This document shows, in pieces, positions 29,801-39,007 of a stretch of 64,000 bases of DNA. A program made the position numbers and the translations under genes. This DNA is from Eutreptiella sp. 'Long Island Sound 2002' (taxonomy: Eukaryota > Euglenozoa > Euglenophyceae > Eutreptiales > Eutreptiaceae): positions 87,095,795 to 87,159,794 of the forward strand of contig OZ038382.1 of assembly GCA_964036045.1 (NCBI GenBank). Direction: 5' to 3'. The notes beneath the pieces are model-generated. The model searched no databases. It was not told where the DNA came from and saw only the letters and a program-made list of their open reading frames with translations. Position 1 is the stretch's first letter, and every line of letters starts with the position of its first letter.

Positions 29801-31777
29801 GGCCACATCGGACTGCAGCCGGTGGTGGTTTGCACGGACCACCAGTCCCTACAGAGCTGGCACAAGGAGCATGTCGACACCCCCTCAGGACCAGCGGCTA
29901 GGAGGGCCCGATGGCACGAGACGTTCGCCAAGTTCGACCTCAGCGTCGTATATATCCCGGGGAAGGACAACACTGTGGCAGATTGCCTCAGTCGCTGGGC
30001 CTACCCCGCGGGCAAGGCGTGGATGGACATATCCAGCCATGGCGACGCCGAGGAGACCGAGGAGGCCAAGCGCATCATCGAGATGGAGAAGGTCATGGAG
30101 CAAGAGGGGGTCAAGTGTTTTGTGGTGATGGCAAACCGTACGGACCTGGCCAAGTTCCGGGGTGCCCGCGTCCAAGCTATTCGAGAGGAAACCCTCGAGC
30201 AATGGATGGTGGCCCCTGTAGAGCTAGTCAGGCCGGTGCTCACAGAGGACTGGTCGGATGACTACGCGGCATCTGAGCACTGGAGCAAGTACTGGAATGC
30301 CGTGAGCGCCCCGTCGGACGAGGAATGGCCCGAGGGCTTGACCGAGGATGGCGACAAGTTGTTCCTCAAGGACAAGCTGCTGGTGCCCGAGAACCGAGTG
30401 GAGCAGCTCATTGACCACTGGCACAACGCCCAGCTCATGCATCCTGGACGAGACAAGATGCAGCAGGACCTGGAGTGGTGTTTCAAGTTCCCTCCGGGGT
30501 ACTACGCCATCCTCGACAGGTACTGCAGCGACTGTGCCGTGTGTCGGGCCACGAAGAGCCCCAACCACTCTACAGCGGGCAACCCGGTGTATACGGCTAT
30601 ACCGGAAGCCCCTATGCGGTCCGTGGCCATGGATGTATTCGCCATGCCTGAGGTCACCGTGGAAGGAGAGACCTACGACTGTGTCATCCTGGCGGTGGAG
30701 AGGCGGAGTGGGTATATCGTGGCCGTCCCGGGCAAAAAGTCCAAGAAGAAGGACAAGAAGGACAAGCATGGAGTGGGGCTGCAGGCCAAGACCGTCGCTA
30801 ATGCCATGATCAGGCATTGGTTGACGATTTTCAATATCCCAGCTGTCATCTGCAGTGACCGGGGCAGTCAATTCGTGGGGACGTGGTTCAAGACAATGTG
30901 CAAGCACATGGGGATTCGGCATGCCAAGACCGTGGCGTACCACAGCCGGTCGAATGGCCGTGCTGAGGTGGCCGGGCGGCAGATGTTCGAGAAGTTCCGC
31001 CAGCTACACATTGACGAACCGGGCCGGAACTGGTATAACTCGCTGTGGAGAGTGCTCCAGGCGTATCACGACCTTCCGGGACCCACTGGACTGTCACCCC
31101 ATCGCATCCTGTTCCTACGGGATCGAGTGTCACGCACTCTCCCGTGGATGAACCATGGCAAAGTGGCCCGGGATGCGAACGCTATGATGTCTGAGGCGGA
31201 CGACACGGCGGCCAAAGTGTGCAAGGCACTTCAGGACGAGCATGACAAGAGGGCCAAGTACTTCAAGCAAGGAAAAGTCCAAAAGTATGCTCTCCAAGAC
31301 ACTGTGTGGGTGGAGAGGCACCACAAGGATGTCCTGTCCAGGCATCGGCAGGCATCTTGGTATGTGCCGGGGGTAATCGTGCGGAAGGTCGGACAGGATG
31401 TGTATGCGGTTCGTGTGGGGGATAACAAGATCCTGGACCGCGACCATACCCAGCTTCGTCCCCGAGCACCAGACCCCAGCGGACATCCCGTCACCTTCGA
31501 GTTCACGGCCGGCGATGTGGAGTCGGACGACGAGGGTGAGGACGACGATTTCACCGCGGAGAAGATCCTGGCGGACAAGCCGGACCCGGGGACGCCTGGG
31601 GGAAGGCTTTATAAAGTCCGATGGAAGGGATTCGCCGCGTCCAGGGACTCGTGGGAACCTCCGAGCAGTTTCGTGCCGAGGTATACCACGGTGTGGATGG
31701 ACTACCTAAAGAAAAAGGGTATTTCTTTGGATGTCAAGGACGTATTGGTCCATTTGGTTGCTGCTGTAGCACCGTAA
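26828..31777 (+). CDS. pol: Pol polyprotein: protease, MTase-like, RT, RNase H, integrase, chromodomain
   Basis: The frame opens at 26828, +1 relative to Gag, overlaps the Gag-phase frame to 26919 and has no early ATG, so it is probably made by +1 frameshifting or read-through. Residues are numbered from 26876. Protease has LVDTGAQVSLV (79-89). The methyltransferase-like domain (236-335) has TDVFAS but lost its NPPF box. RT has GEWRLVVDYRGLN, VLDLKHGYHQ (691-700) and the catalytic FMDD (754-757), where YVDD is usual. RNase H has D920, E963, D988 and D1036. Integrase has a zinc finger (H1183, H1189, C1220, C1223) and the triad D1253, D1328, E1364 (D-x35-E). The chromodomain (1557-1612) has RLYKVRWKGFAASRDSWEP. 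All catalytic residues are present and the frame is uninterrupted. Confidence 0.95.
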   Translation, partial: VSPLPTPWSALPREVHVGTGHGKKEGATTDSPVDGQDQPKIYTIRDHTLEVLMHPDVLELHAVRVVHTPHGDERQLHLKVRVRCGREERVVDVLVDTGAQVSLVRRGLFKDEFLQPSRRPVRLKVANGEIMGGGTHEATIRMEFWEHERLNRPDQAKRSTLSGNFYVADITDWDMIMGYYFMVANAIGALPHRATRVREDDECLTWLSTDYACGSSQWNAEEEDRIVRAVQAVGVKSRGDRGVQLTEYGMAPQVYTRMIQTLGAEVPETDVFASRDAPLLRKCRRHWHRGDSALHRHWGLKEWGPMYWHGSLDNTRRTVEKIIADRAKGILVITGIGSTPCPLEGLKSTLDSITLNEMSFGPEEELFIDAKGVSMPSPGQAWGTKAFLVDGAQAQPTGDEAFIRRVEAVPMKVMFEPKEGTDQPIDGIDVLSHAEIDDVVNYMRMGMHDRVAAKKRRAMVTSPHWWDDKMLVTGKYEKDEFVARVMDHTADQYDGPVGSDPPTWGFPRVGTGGDEHQPEAANFRRLSVGIATHDDEDGISDEEKSDSDPEEAYTAVRSVVSIPKQAAEEAQENPKVAELKERLIHAYPRLFSGVANKNPPDRGRFGTAKIKLKRNPKIYRHREYQLQGDRAEAMKKLLAEFIERGWIEPSDSEWASPAFIVPKKEKGEWRLVVDYRGLNEQTEHDSYSLPRIDSILQKQQKKRIFTVLDLKHGYHQMPLHPDSRPCTAMSTPLGPMQWKVVPMGAKNGNAVFQRMMEDLLGPVRDCADPFMDDIIIGSGTENMTEDELIDAHEKDLRRVLSELDKHNMVCKPTKASLFVKEVEFAGHVVGHGQRRPMPGKLASLHHWEKPQTISELRSFMGFCNYYSGYVRMYAELSGPLHKMLQVGKFDGRKGSKKKLAWTPEAEDAFNRLKERLLGQLGLFLVDPDKGFVLRTDASDYAVGAVLEQVRDDGTHVPVAFWSRILAEGQRRTWTAREKETYAIVCALRKWSGHIGLQPVVVCTDHQSLQSWHKEHVDTPSGPAARRARWHETFAKFDLSVVYIPGKDNTVADCLSRWAYPAGKAWMDISSHGDAEETEEAKRIIEMEKVMEQEGVKCFVVMANRTDLAKFRGARVQAIREETLEQWMVAPVELVRPVLTEDWSDDYAASEHWSKYWNAVSAPSDEEWPEGLTEDGDKLFLKDKLLVPENRVEQLIDHWHNAQLMHPGRDKMQQDLEWCFKFPPGYYAILDRYCSDCAVCRATKSPNHSTAGNPVYTAIPEAPMRSVAMDVFAMPEVTVEGETYDCVILAVERRSGYIVAVPGKKSKKKDKKDKHGVGLQAKTVANAMIRHWLTIFNIPAVICSDRGSQFVGTWFKTMCKHMGIRHAKTVAYHSRSNGRAEVAGRQMFEKFRQLHIDEPGRNWYNSLWRVLQAYHDLPGPTGLSPHRILFLRDRVSRTLPWMNHGKVARDANAMMSEADDTAAKVCKALQDEHDKRAKYFKQGKVQKYALQDTVWVERHHKDVLSRHRQASWYVPGVIVRKVGQDVYAVRVGDNKILDRDHTQLRPRAPDPSGHPVTFEFTAGDVESDDEGEDDDFTAEKILADKPDPGTPGGRLYKVRWKGFAASRDSWEPPSSFVPRYTTVWMDYLKKKGISLDVKDVLVHLVAAVAP
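27581..27880 (+). other. Methyltransferase-like domain inside chromovirus pol
   Basis: Pol residues about 236-335, between protease and RT: MIQTLGAEVPETDVFASRD, then HWHRGDSALHRHW, then WGPMYWHGSLDNTRRTVEKI, then AKGILVITGIGSTPC. The order (DxFAS; W..D(A/S)L...W; W.nPPFs...V..K; LLV.P.W) is that of Dam-like domains in phages and DIRS elements. The catalytic NPPF is HGSL here, so the fold may be kept for another task. A related domain with NLPF stands at the same place in the decayed element at 789-1691. Confidence 0.5.
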
Positions 31778-32160
31778 TGGATCCCCCCTTGGCATTTTGT
31801 TTGTTTCTGTGAATGGGGAGACAAGTGAGGGCGTTCATCCGGGGATTTTTCGGCCTTGACCGGCCATATACCCCCTTCACTCGATCTCCACATATATATT
31901 GCATTGTGGTATACTTATTTAGGTCGACCGACGACGTTTTTCTATCTTTGATCCCCTTGGTCCATGTTGTAGATCAAGAGGAGACCGGATATGGCGTAGG
32001 GCGCTGATTATCAGTGTCCTCACCCCTCCCTTGGGGCAAGGGGGACGCCTACGACGTGTGTGGGGCCTCCATGTGTCCTTGGGACATGGAGGGGGGGTTT
32101 GGAGCCCATTGGGGTCCTCCCGTCCTCTCTTCATTGGTTTCCGAGCGGATACAACGCTCT
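31778..32160 (+). other. Chromovirus 3' untranslated region
   Basis: After the pol TAA (31775-31777) about 380 bases lead to the purine tract. No frame with a recognisable product is present. Confidence 0.6.
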
Positions 32161-32171
32161 GAGAAGGGGGG
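32161..32171 (+). promoter_or_regulatory. Polypurine tract
   Basis: gagaagggggg lies immediately before the TG of the 3' LTR, the standard place for the plus-strand DNA primer of LTR retrotransposons. Confidence 0.85.
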
Positions 32172-34535
32172 TGAAGCCGGTTCGGACCCCCGTGGCCATC
32201 TTGGGGTCACTTGGGGTGTGTATCTATGTGCCGGCAAGCCGCCATTGGCTGATATCATACTCTCCCATCCACCTGAACTAACCCGATGTGATAGTGTGAT
32301 AGGTTTGGCCATTCCGGCTATGAGCGGCCATATTCAGAACCGAGGCACCGCCAGCGGAGATTTATATAGCAGAATATCAGGAATCAACAGGGTTTTATTA
32401 TCATAATGTTTCCGTAATTTTTCAGCCTTTCGTTCTGATAGTCAATGTATCGGCGACTGTCAGTTGGCTCGCGATTTTGCGTTAACCGATTGGTTAACTG
32501 TTATTTCCAGATATTTTGGCGGAAGCGTTTCTGAAGGGTCAGATTTCATCTGTAAAGGGTTCGTTGCTTCCGCAATTTCTCTAAATAAGCACTCGAAAAT
32601 TTAATCGGAATTTTTCGTGATGTCGAAATCGGATTTTCGACTTCGACATCGCCGCACTTGATTTGGACTTCTTCGAGTGGTCATACTCCTTCCCCTATGC
32701 CCGAATCAGGTTTCCCTTATACTTGCCACCCATTTGACTTGGAGATATAAGGGAAACAAAATCGAATCGTGGGATCACTTAGAAGAGCCATATCTACGCG
32801 CGAGTGTGAGGAATGAGAATAAGGAAGGTTGGGTTGGAACTGCCTTGGTCTCAACTTAATTTAGGAAGCATCAAACGCCTTTGGTGCGCACACATGCCCG
32901 GTGTAGCAAGGGAAAAGGGTCAAGAGGGTATAAAGTGATATATAACTCTTGGACCGTGCAACCGAATATTTTAATGCGACTTGCGAGTGTGCCGCATGGG
33001 TGTTGGGGTTGCATAGCAACTTTCCTTGGGTTCCTACGTATTTTTAACGTGAAGTTATGCCAATGGAGGGACATGGCATATCATGGTGGGAGCCACTTTT
33101 GAGGGTATATTTTATATGTATGATATGTGTCTTGATATGCTCACGCCCATGTTATATATCTTCGTGTGGCCGAAGAGATGAGGAGCCATACGTGACAAGG
33201 GCCTTGCCCATGTCCCAATTGTGGGATTCAAAGCGCTAGACCAAGTCTACCGCGTATGTATTGCTCCTGGTATGTTTGACAAAGAGATCCATGGGTGCAC
33301 TCCCATTTTCATGGGGCATGTAGATATTCGTGGCGAAGGTATCTCCATGCGACCGATTGGGGATCCAAGTGGGGGAATTGTTCGCAAATGGTCTCAATCA
33401 TTTGTGTATTGAATCATGAGCGGATATCATGGGTGAGCGTAGAGATATACTATCATGACAACTTTGTATTTGGTCATATTTTCATGTTTTTGACCTCAAT
33501 TTTTGCTCATTTTTGCGTTTTGTGTACTCACCTGGTCAGCAAACAGCGAGAAGCCCATGGAGAGTCGAACCATGGTATGTTGTTCATATGTTGGCATATG
33601 CTTCGGAGTTGAACACCACCATATGCCGGATCGCGTACTCCATTTGGCTTGGCGCACGAAGGATTACAAAATTTGGTCTCAAGATCATGGGCTGACTTGG
33701 GCAGTGCGTGGCGCCCATATCTGAAGAGGTTTCGAGGGTAATATGGGGATGTACATGGGCATTGGCCTTTGGTCTCTATCCTCCATGAATACTAGACTTC
33801 GATTCCATGCATGCTTTGAGCCTTCGGATAATTAGTAACTTCAATTTTGAGCATATTTTTGTTATATGGCCAATATGATGTGAATTGGCAGTTTTTTGGC
33901 ATGTCATGAGTTCAAACTCATAGGTCATTTCTCTAAGCCCATTCGACCCCAAGTCCAACCAAGGTTATGTCAGGGTAGGGCATGGTCCTGAGTGCCACTT
34001 TAGGCCATGACACGCCACCTCCCCTATTGGGCTAGGATTTATAGGCTTGGGAGTGAACACATTTTTGGGGTTTGTGTAGTGACTTGTGACACATGGCATT
34101 CAGCCATCTAATTTGACCTGGTTCAGGGCAATATGTTGGTGAGTCAAGGGAAGGTCTTGAGTCCAGGGAATGATGGGTTTATGGCTGTGAGTGTGTATGT
34201 TTACCTCTTTCCCCAACTTTGCTTCATATGTGTTCATATGCCAATTTCAGGGCTTTCTTCCTTGGTGCAATTCTTGTACATGCCCGCCACCGTGGGAATA
34301 CCGGTGTGCTGAACGAAAGCCCGCAGCCTGATTTGGATTGTGAATTGGGTTATTGCCATACTTGTGGGATCTGGTTGCCATTCAGGGTTGAAGGAGGATT
34401 GTATTTTCTATTTTCTATATTTTTGGTTTTGGACCCTGGATTTTGATAAATGCAAGCATTGTTCCGGAGCAAGTCAGCGGGGATTACAGGCGGAAGGGGC
34501 ACAGCGGGGGCCGGTCCTGGTAGGGACCTTCTTTA
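32172..34535 (+). repeat. 3' LTR of the chromovirus
   Basis: Matches 21322-23684 throughout, with about 28 substitutions and one 1-base indel. Most differences are transitions. It ends ...ccttcttta, directly followed by ctgg of the target duplication (34536-34539; the shared a at 34535 may belong to either). The LTR supplies the polyadenylation signal region of the element RNA; no AATAAA could be singled out with confidence. Confidence 0.92.
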
Positions 34536-34539
34536 CTGG

Positions 34540-34913
34540 GCCATAATAATTCATTCTGCTGCAGCAGGCTCGCAGATTCGCCCAAAATTATTTCAAAAAC
34601 TGGTTTGAATGGTCGCAGTAATATCGATTCGCAAGTTTTACAAGCTACGATGAGTACTACTCAACTGCCGCCCTTTCTGTATGTTTTGTTCGTCCCCTGG
34701 TGTTCCTAGTAGCTTTTACGCGCAGCCTATGTTGACGCTCAGGCTTGGTCTTCTTCTTGTGACTGTTCCCAACATCGAAAGCCTTGCATGTGTTCCTTTC
34801 AAAAGTTTCTGCGGTTTTGCTCTTGCTATTTGAAGCTGACACTAACAGGCAAACATACACAACAATACAGTGAATGTAACTGCTAAGATCTGCCCCATTT
34901 TTTTCACATGTAT
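34540..34913. other. Right interior of TIR element and adjoining spacer
   Basis: 34540-34630 belongs to the interrupted TIR element and is non-coding. 34657-34913 is spacer; a 110-codon minus frame (34989-34657) is open but shows no domain. Nothing further is recognised. Confidence 0.4.
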
Positions 34914-35095
34914 GTGTACGCGTTATCGTACGCACTGATTTTGTAACGCGAACGAACCAGCCAACCAGCGCATACACGTTGCGATCCAAGTGTGTACGTG
35001 TTGTTGTCTGAGTGCGTACGCCCTGGCATTTTGGCGCGTACGTGTTGGTATGTTACCGCGTACACACTCAGATTGCAACGCGTACGCGCTGCCTG
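34914..35095. repeat. CGTACG-motif array 1
   Basis: About seven copies of a degenerate word with the palindromic core cgtac(g/a) followed by ygytg lie at intervals of about 20-35 bases (for example gtacgtgttg at 34994, gcgtacgccctgg at 35020, gcgtacgtgttgg at 35037, gcgtacgcgctgc at 35081). A pyrimidine-poor 'ctgtctgcag' (35109-35118) follows and could be a splice acceptor. The same kind of array recurs at three other places in this window. Confidence 0.65.
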
Positions 35096-35176
35096 TGGTA
35101 CCCGAAGCTGTCTGCAGTACTGGAGGTTGAATCGTGTTTCTTTTGACGTGACAAAGAGTATTTTACCCTTTGCTTC

Positions 35177-35850
35177 ATGTCTGTCTTCCTTTTGTTCGTG
35201 CTTTTTTGCAACATATGGGTCGAAAGAAAAAAACCGGCAAAGGAGAAGGTGGCAAGGAAAGGCTCCGTGCTTGCCGCCGAAGCCGGGGCCATAGCAAAGA
35301 AGGCGCCAAAGACAAGTGAGGGTCGAGCGGTGGTGGTTCATTCGGAGGAAGAGGAGGAGGAGGAGAAGGAGGAGGAGGCTGTTGAGATGGTGGCAGAAGG
35401 TAATAAGCCCGCCGAGATTGTGAAGCAGGCCTTGGAGGCTGGGGAATTGAACGCGGATGAAACGGTGGACTGTTGGTTTACGGAAGCTCGTCAGGCAGGC
35501 AGGAGATCTTGCACACGGTGTTCATGGTGTTGTTGTTGTTCGTTTAACGTTCGGTGTTGAAAACCTTAAGGGTCTTGCAGAATTGCCAAGTTCATGGCAA
35601 GATGTTCTGCTTTTGGATGTGAATTCGCAGGCACGGCGTGTTATTGCTGTTGTTGATGGTCGTTGCGTTCTTGCATGGCCCAATGCCCATGCAATGCCCC
35701 ACACCATTCACCCTGCTGCTTTGTTTGAGTTTGTGGGTGAGCGGCTGCTCATGGTTTCCATTAGGTTGGGTGTTGGTGAGAGTGACGCACTTTTCACAAG
35801 TATGAATGAGTGCTTGAGTAAGAGTAAGGTTGCGAAGACCCTTACTCTTA
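35177..35850 (+). pseudogene. N-terminal part of a broken transposon-like locus
   Basis: Two frames are needed. The first (35177-35500) encodes a basic stretch, then an acidic run (EEEEEEEKEEE at about 35345-35380) and a helix 'KPAEIVKQALEAGELNADET'. The second (35500-35850) encodes an ordered segment with 'SSWQDVLLLDVNSQARRVIAV' and 'SIRLGVGESDALFTSMNECL'. The coding look stops exactly where the TIR element starts at 35851 and resumes after 37551. I do not recognise a family for this part. Position before the DSBH, 2OG-oxygenase and transposase-like domains suggests it is the start of the same large protein or gene cluster. Confidence 0.4.
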
Positions 35851-36224
35851 GGCGGCTCAAGTTGCATGGTCAAAATCACACCAAATGCACCAAATTTGAA
35901 CAATGCAAAAAAATAGTTTTTCACAGGCTCTGCTTTTTGAAAACAGAATATTAGTCCAAAGAAAGTATCTTTCTTACCATTTGTGCCATTTTGTGCCTTT
36001 TTTCGGACAGCCGAAAAAAAAAAAAGAACTATAAAAAAAACTAATCAATCTTATGATTTCAGTGGAAAATGATGTGCTTTTAGCGGAAATTGGCCAATAA
36101 ATACATTTTGGCTTCCCTTTTTTTTTTGGATGAACATGGTCTGCAGAAAAAATGTTTGCAACATCATTTTCTTTTCCGCATGTTCATCGCATACCTGAAA
36201 CAATGATTTTTTAATCGAATTCTA

Positions 36225-37353
36225 TGCGCAAGGCCTCGCGCAATCAAGACCAAGGATCCTGGAAACAGAAGCATGGCGGATTAAATATCAACGCAAAACA
36301 TATGCAACATGTGGTTCAAGGGCTGCCCCATGCGCGAGGCCTCGCCGGTTACTTACTAAACAAAAAACCTCACCCGATTCATTTTCCTTTGGAAAGACGG
36401 CTTCAGGGTCCAGTGGTCTTACTACCCACCCAACGGTTTGATTTTTGATTTGCACTGCCTGAAAAAATGGGTATAGGTTGTGAATTTCAAGTTCTGGGAC
36501 TGCATTGCAGTCCTCATTGCGCGAGGCCTCGCGCAAAAGAAGGGCCAGAAAATATATTATTTGTACGATTGTGATGGGTTCTCATCTGATGGCGCTTGTG
36601 CACAACCTTCACCGAAGCAACGAGTACCTAATTTGTCGTTGAGTCATTGAAATTTTTCAGAAGCTTGCCCCCTCCGGAAGCGGAAAAACTCTTTTTGGGC
36701 TTGGCCAGCCCCTGCGCTTGGCAGACTGCTTCCCCCAGGGCACCTTCTTTCTCCAGGTATCGAACATCATCTTGATAATTGGTGTCGTTTGCACTACATT
36801 GCATTTTACTCTCCAAAAAATCAGTTTTTTTGGCCCAAACAAACGCTCAAAAAAGTGCCACGCATGGCAAATTCATATTTTCTTTGCACATTTTACTTTC
36901 ATTTATAGGCAACAACGGAAGGATCAATTTTTCTCAGCCAAAGCTACAAGGGGGGTCCCTGTCCAGCTCAGCGTCATCTGTTGAGTGGACATGCTTCATG
37001 TGTTACCAGTGATACTCTTTTTCTTTGCTTGACAGTCCCCATAACTTGTGGCAGGTGTGCATCATGAGTAATGCTGAAGGATGCACCCTGTGCAACACCT
37101 CCAACGTATGTACTCCTTTTGTTAGGAATGCAACAACATTAGAAATGATTTCTTGAGTCATCAATGAGATTTGCAAGGCTTGTTTAGAGCCCTGAATGTC
37201 CGCCCGCGTAAACATATTGTACAATGTGATCAAGTCAAGGGTGCCTGTAATGTCACTCCAGTGTAGGCGCCTGCTTGATTCCTCAATTCTACCATCATTA
37301 CCTGACTTTGGAGGGACAATGGACTGCTCCTTGCGCGAGGCCTCGCGCAAGGA
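36225..37353. repeat. Four copies of a GC-rich palindrome inside the TIR element
   Basis: The 20-base palindrome ttgcgcgaggcctcgcgcaa is perfect at 36517-36536 and at 37331-37350, where it extends by three more bases on each side. It is nearly perfect at 36225-36242 and 36331-36346. All four lie within the 1.7-kb TIR element and I saw none elsewhere in the window. The hairpin stem is almost entirely G/C in an AT-rich surrounding. Confidence 0.75.
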
Positions 37354-37536
37354 ACAGTTCATTGCCCCAAAGAAAGCATTTTTTGGACCCATCAGGACCA
37401 AGAAAAGGCGAAAATTCCTTACATAAGAGTTCTTTTGGTGTTTCAAAAACTGCTTGTTTTTTTGCACGCCAAGGAATGGTTCTTTTGATGTTTTTTGAGG
37501 CCGTGTATTTTTGGCACGTTCTGTCGTTTCTACCAT
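37003..37536 (-). CDS. Hypothetical protein in TIR element
   Basis: A 177-codon minus-strand frame. The second half looks protein-like (SDITGTLDLITLYNMF, then TQEIISNVVAFLTKGVHTL, then HPSALLMMHTCHKLWG), with alternating hydrophobic positions suggesting helices. No DDE triad, helix-turn-helix or zinc motif is visible, so I do not call it a transposase. It overlaps one of the GC-rich palindromes. Its upstream end reaches into the right inverted repeat, so the true start is unclear. It may be cargo, a fragment or chance. Confidence 0.25.
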   Translation of the reverse strand: MVETTERAKNTRPQKTSKEPFLGVQKNKQFLKHQKNSYVRNFRLFLVLMGPKNAFFGAMNCSLREASRKEQSIVPPKSGNDGRIEESSRRLHWSDITGTLDLITLYNMFTRADIQGSKQALQISLMTQEIISNVVAFLTKGVHTLEVLHRVHPSALLMMHTCHKLWGLSSKEKEYHW

Positions 37537-37553
37537 GCAACTTGAGCCGCCTA

Positions 37554-38683
37554 AACCTTACGCAGAAATTTGCCGTGCTCAACGATGGTACCCTTTTCCT
37601 CAATCCCGTTAAGTGTACTGTGCAGAGCATTTGTCGCACCGACTCCTTTGTGCTGTACATGGGTTGTACATTGGATGAAAAGAATGAGCATGGCCCCATT
37701 CAATGCCTGCCCCCACCCCTTTCCTGTGTAATACCATCCCATTTATTGGACGCCATATGTGTATGCGACCGCAGCTGAAGTTTTTGCAATGCGTTGCGTT
37801 GCACCCACACCATTTGATTGTGATATGCCGTTGCCCTCAACTCAGTTGCTTCCCGCCCCACCCGTTGAAAATGTGCAGGGGTTTGCACATACCGGTTAGT
37901 TCATTGAACAGAATTCGTTTGATGCCGATATTGGCGAACAGATTTTCAAAATTGACAATGCCCTCCGAGATGGGGAGGTTGTTACGTTGGAAGATGACAC
38001 ATATGCAAGTGCCAACGTGGTTCCGAAGCAAACAAAACGGTCCTGCAAATGGTCGCTTGAGGATTTGCGCGCCCAAGTGTTGGGTGTGGTGACGCGCATT
38101 GCTGGTGTTGAGTGGAGTGCGTTGAATGCAATGGATGTAAAATTGCTGCTTTGTATCCCATGCGACCCATGGGATGGGTATCAGTTGGTCCAAGCGGATC
38201 ACAACCTTATGGGTCCGCCTTGGATGAAGGATTGTATCCAAGTGTTTATTCCCTTGATGTTCGATCTTCGTCCCGAGTGTGCTTTGCAGGTCGGTGTGTA
38301 TTCAGATCAGGTTGGGCAACATTACTCCAACCGTTGGGATGTGTGTTCCATGGAATGGGGTGACATCCTTCTTCTGAAAGGTTGCACCTTTCATCGCGGG
38401 GCGGGCGGTGGAGAAAAAGGGTGCTACACTTTGTTAATCCCGTTTGTCCCTTTGGAGCATGCTGCCACCATTTCAAAGGTGCACTTGGCTCGCCAATTGA
38501 ATGCTCTTCCTCCTATGGTTCTATTTCTGAAGATGCCGAAGGTGCTGCTATTTCGTAGGAATCTTTTACCAGTTTTCGGCTCAGTTGCTTGTTCGGCGAC
38601 AGCAAGCTGTCCCTTATTGTGGTGATGTTGTGATTTTGGGCCATGGTGTGCAAGGTGAAACTTTCTTTTCTGAACTCCCCCCC
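37554..38683 (+). pseudogene. DSBH (cupin/2OG-oxygenase-fold)-like protein segment
   Basis: Starting with 'KFAVLNDGTLFLNPVKCTVQ' (37570) and, after a frame change near 37760, the main frame runs to about 38510 with one in-frame TAG at 37897-37899. The region 38130-38450 has the look of a double-stranded beta-helix: 'ALQVGVYSDQVGQHYSNRWD', then 'EWGDILLLKGCTFHRGAG', then 'CYTLLIPFVP'. G-D-I-L-L...H-R-G is the usual distal-His strand pair of Fe(II)/2OG and cupin proteins. The proximal HxD is not clearly present, so it may be inactive. From 38580 the best frame changes again ('YCGDVVILGHGVQGETFFSE') and breaks at a run of C (38677-38683). Confidence 0.4.
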
Positions 38684-39007
38684 AGGCCCTGAGGAGCAAC
38701 AGCGTTCTTTGGCTTGGTATCACCGTTGGTACCTCCCTAAGGCAAGGTTTGCAGGCAGGACACGGTTTACGGTTGAGAAGGGTTCGTTGGTGTTCACGTT
38801 TGCCACGTGTGGTTGGACGTTGAGGCAGGATGAGGATGGGCCGGCATGGATGGAGTGGGCAGCCATGGCAAATGCCCTGCATGTCGCGCCCGCTACTGTT
38901 GCGGAGGCGCCGGAGCAAAAGTGGGTGGTGGAGCGGACGACAGAGCGCGGAGGAGTGGAGTGGAGTACTCATGTGGGTGCATGGACGTTGATGAGAATTA
39001 TGGGCAG
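38684..39007 (+). pseudogene. Continuation of the locus, exon-like segment
   Basis: After a frame change at the C run (38677-38683) the plus strand encodes 'GPEEQQRSLAWYHRWYLPKA', then 'TFATCGWTLRQDEDGPAWME' and a helical end 'THVGAWTLMRIMG'. Coding look ends at 39007, where gggcag|gtatgt has the form of a splice donor, and CGTACG-rich DNA follows. No family is recognised. The tryptophan-rich, protein-like composition contrasts with the repeat array that follows. Confidence 0.4.

Larger units (their letters stand above)
21322..34534 (+). mobile_element. Full-length chromodomain Ty3/gypsy retrotransposon, 13.2 kb
   Basis: Structure, all seen directly: two LTRs of about 2.36 kb; a 12-base primer site right after the first LTR; gag with zinc-knuckle segment; a single 1,633-codon pol with protease, methyltransferase-like domain, RT, RNase H, integrase and chromodomain; a purine tract just before the second LTR; and a 4-5 bp target duplication (a)ctgg on both sides. 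The LTRs differ at about 28 positions by my count (about 1.2%), so insertion is fairly recent. The pol is uninterrupted, but the gag frame contains two TAG codons. It inserted into a TIR element. Confidence 0.93.
20776..34654. mobile_element. Small TIR DNA element split by the gypsy insertion
   Basis: Bases 20776-20799 and the reverse complement of 34631-34654 match at 22 of 24 positions (start ctcatcgtagcttgtaa). Both ends are bordered outside by TA (20774-20775 and 34655-34656), as expected for a TA target duplication of Tc1/mariner-type elements. Removing the LTR retrotransposon leaves only about 0.67 kb (20776-21321 plus 34540-34654) without a transposase-like frame, so it would be a MITE-like non-autonomous element. 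The gypsy element inserted into it, which gives the relative order of the two events. Confidence 0.6.
35851..37551. mobile_element. 1.7-kb TIR element inserted in the locus
   Basis: Bases 35851-35870 (ggcggctcaagttgcatggt) are the exact reverse complement of 37532-37551, and both ends are bordered by TA (35849-35850; 37552-37553). The inner bases remain weakly similar in inverted orientation for another 25. A TA duplication fits Tc1/mariner-like or related elements. The inside is AT-richer than the flanks. On the minus strand it holds a 177-codon frame (37536-37003) and a shorter one (36816-36628), neither recognised as a transposase. Four copies of a GC-rich palindrome lie inside. The coding look of the host locus resumes right after it. 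Confidence 0.7.
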
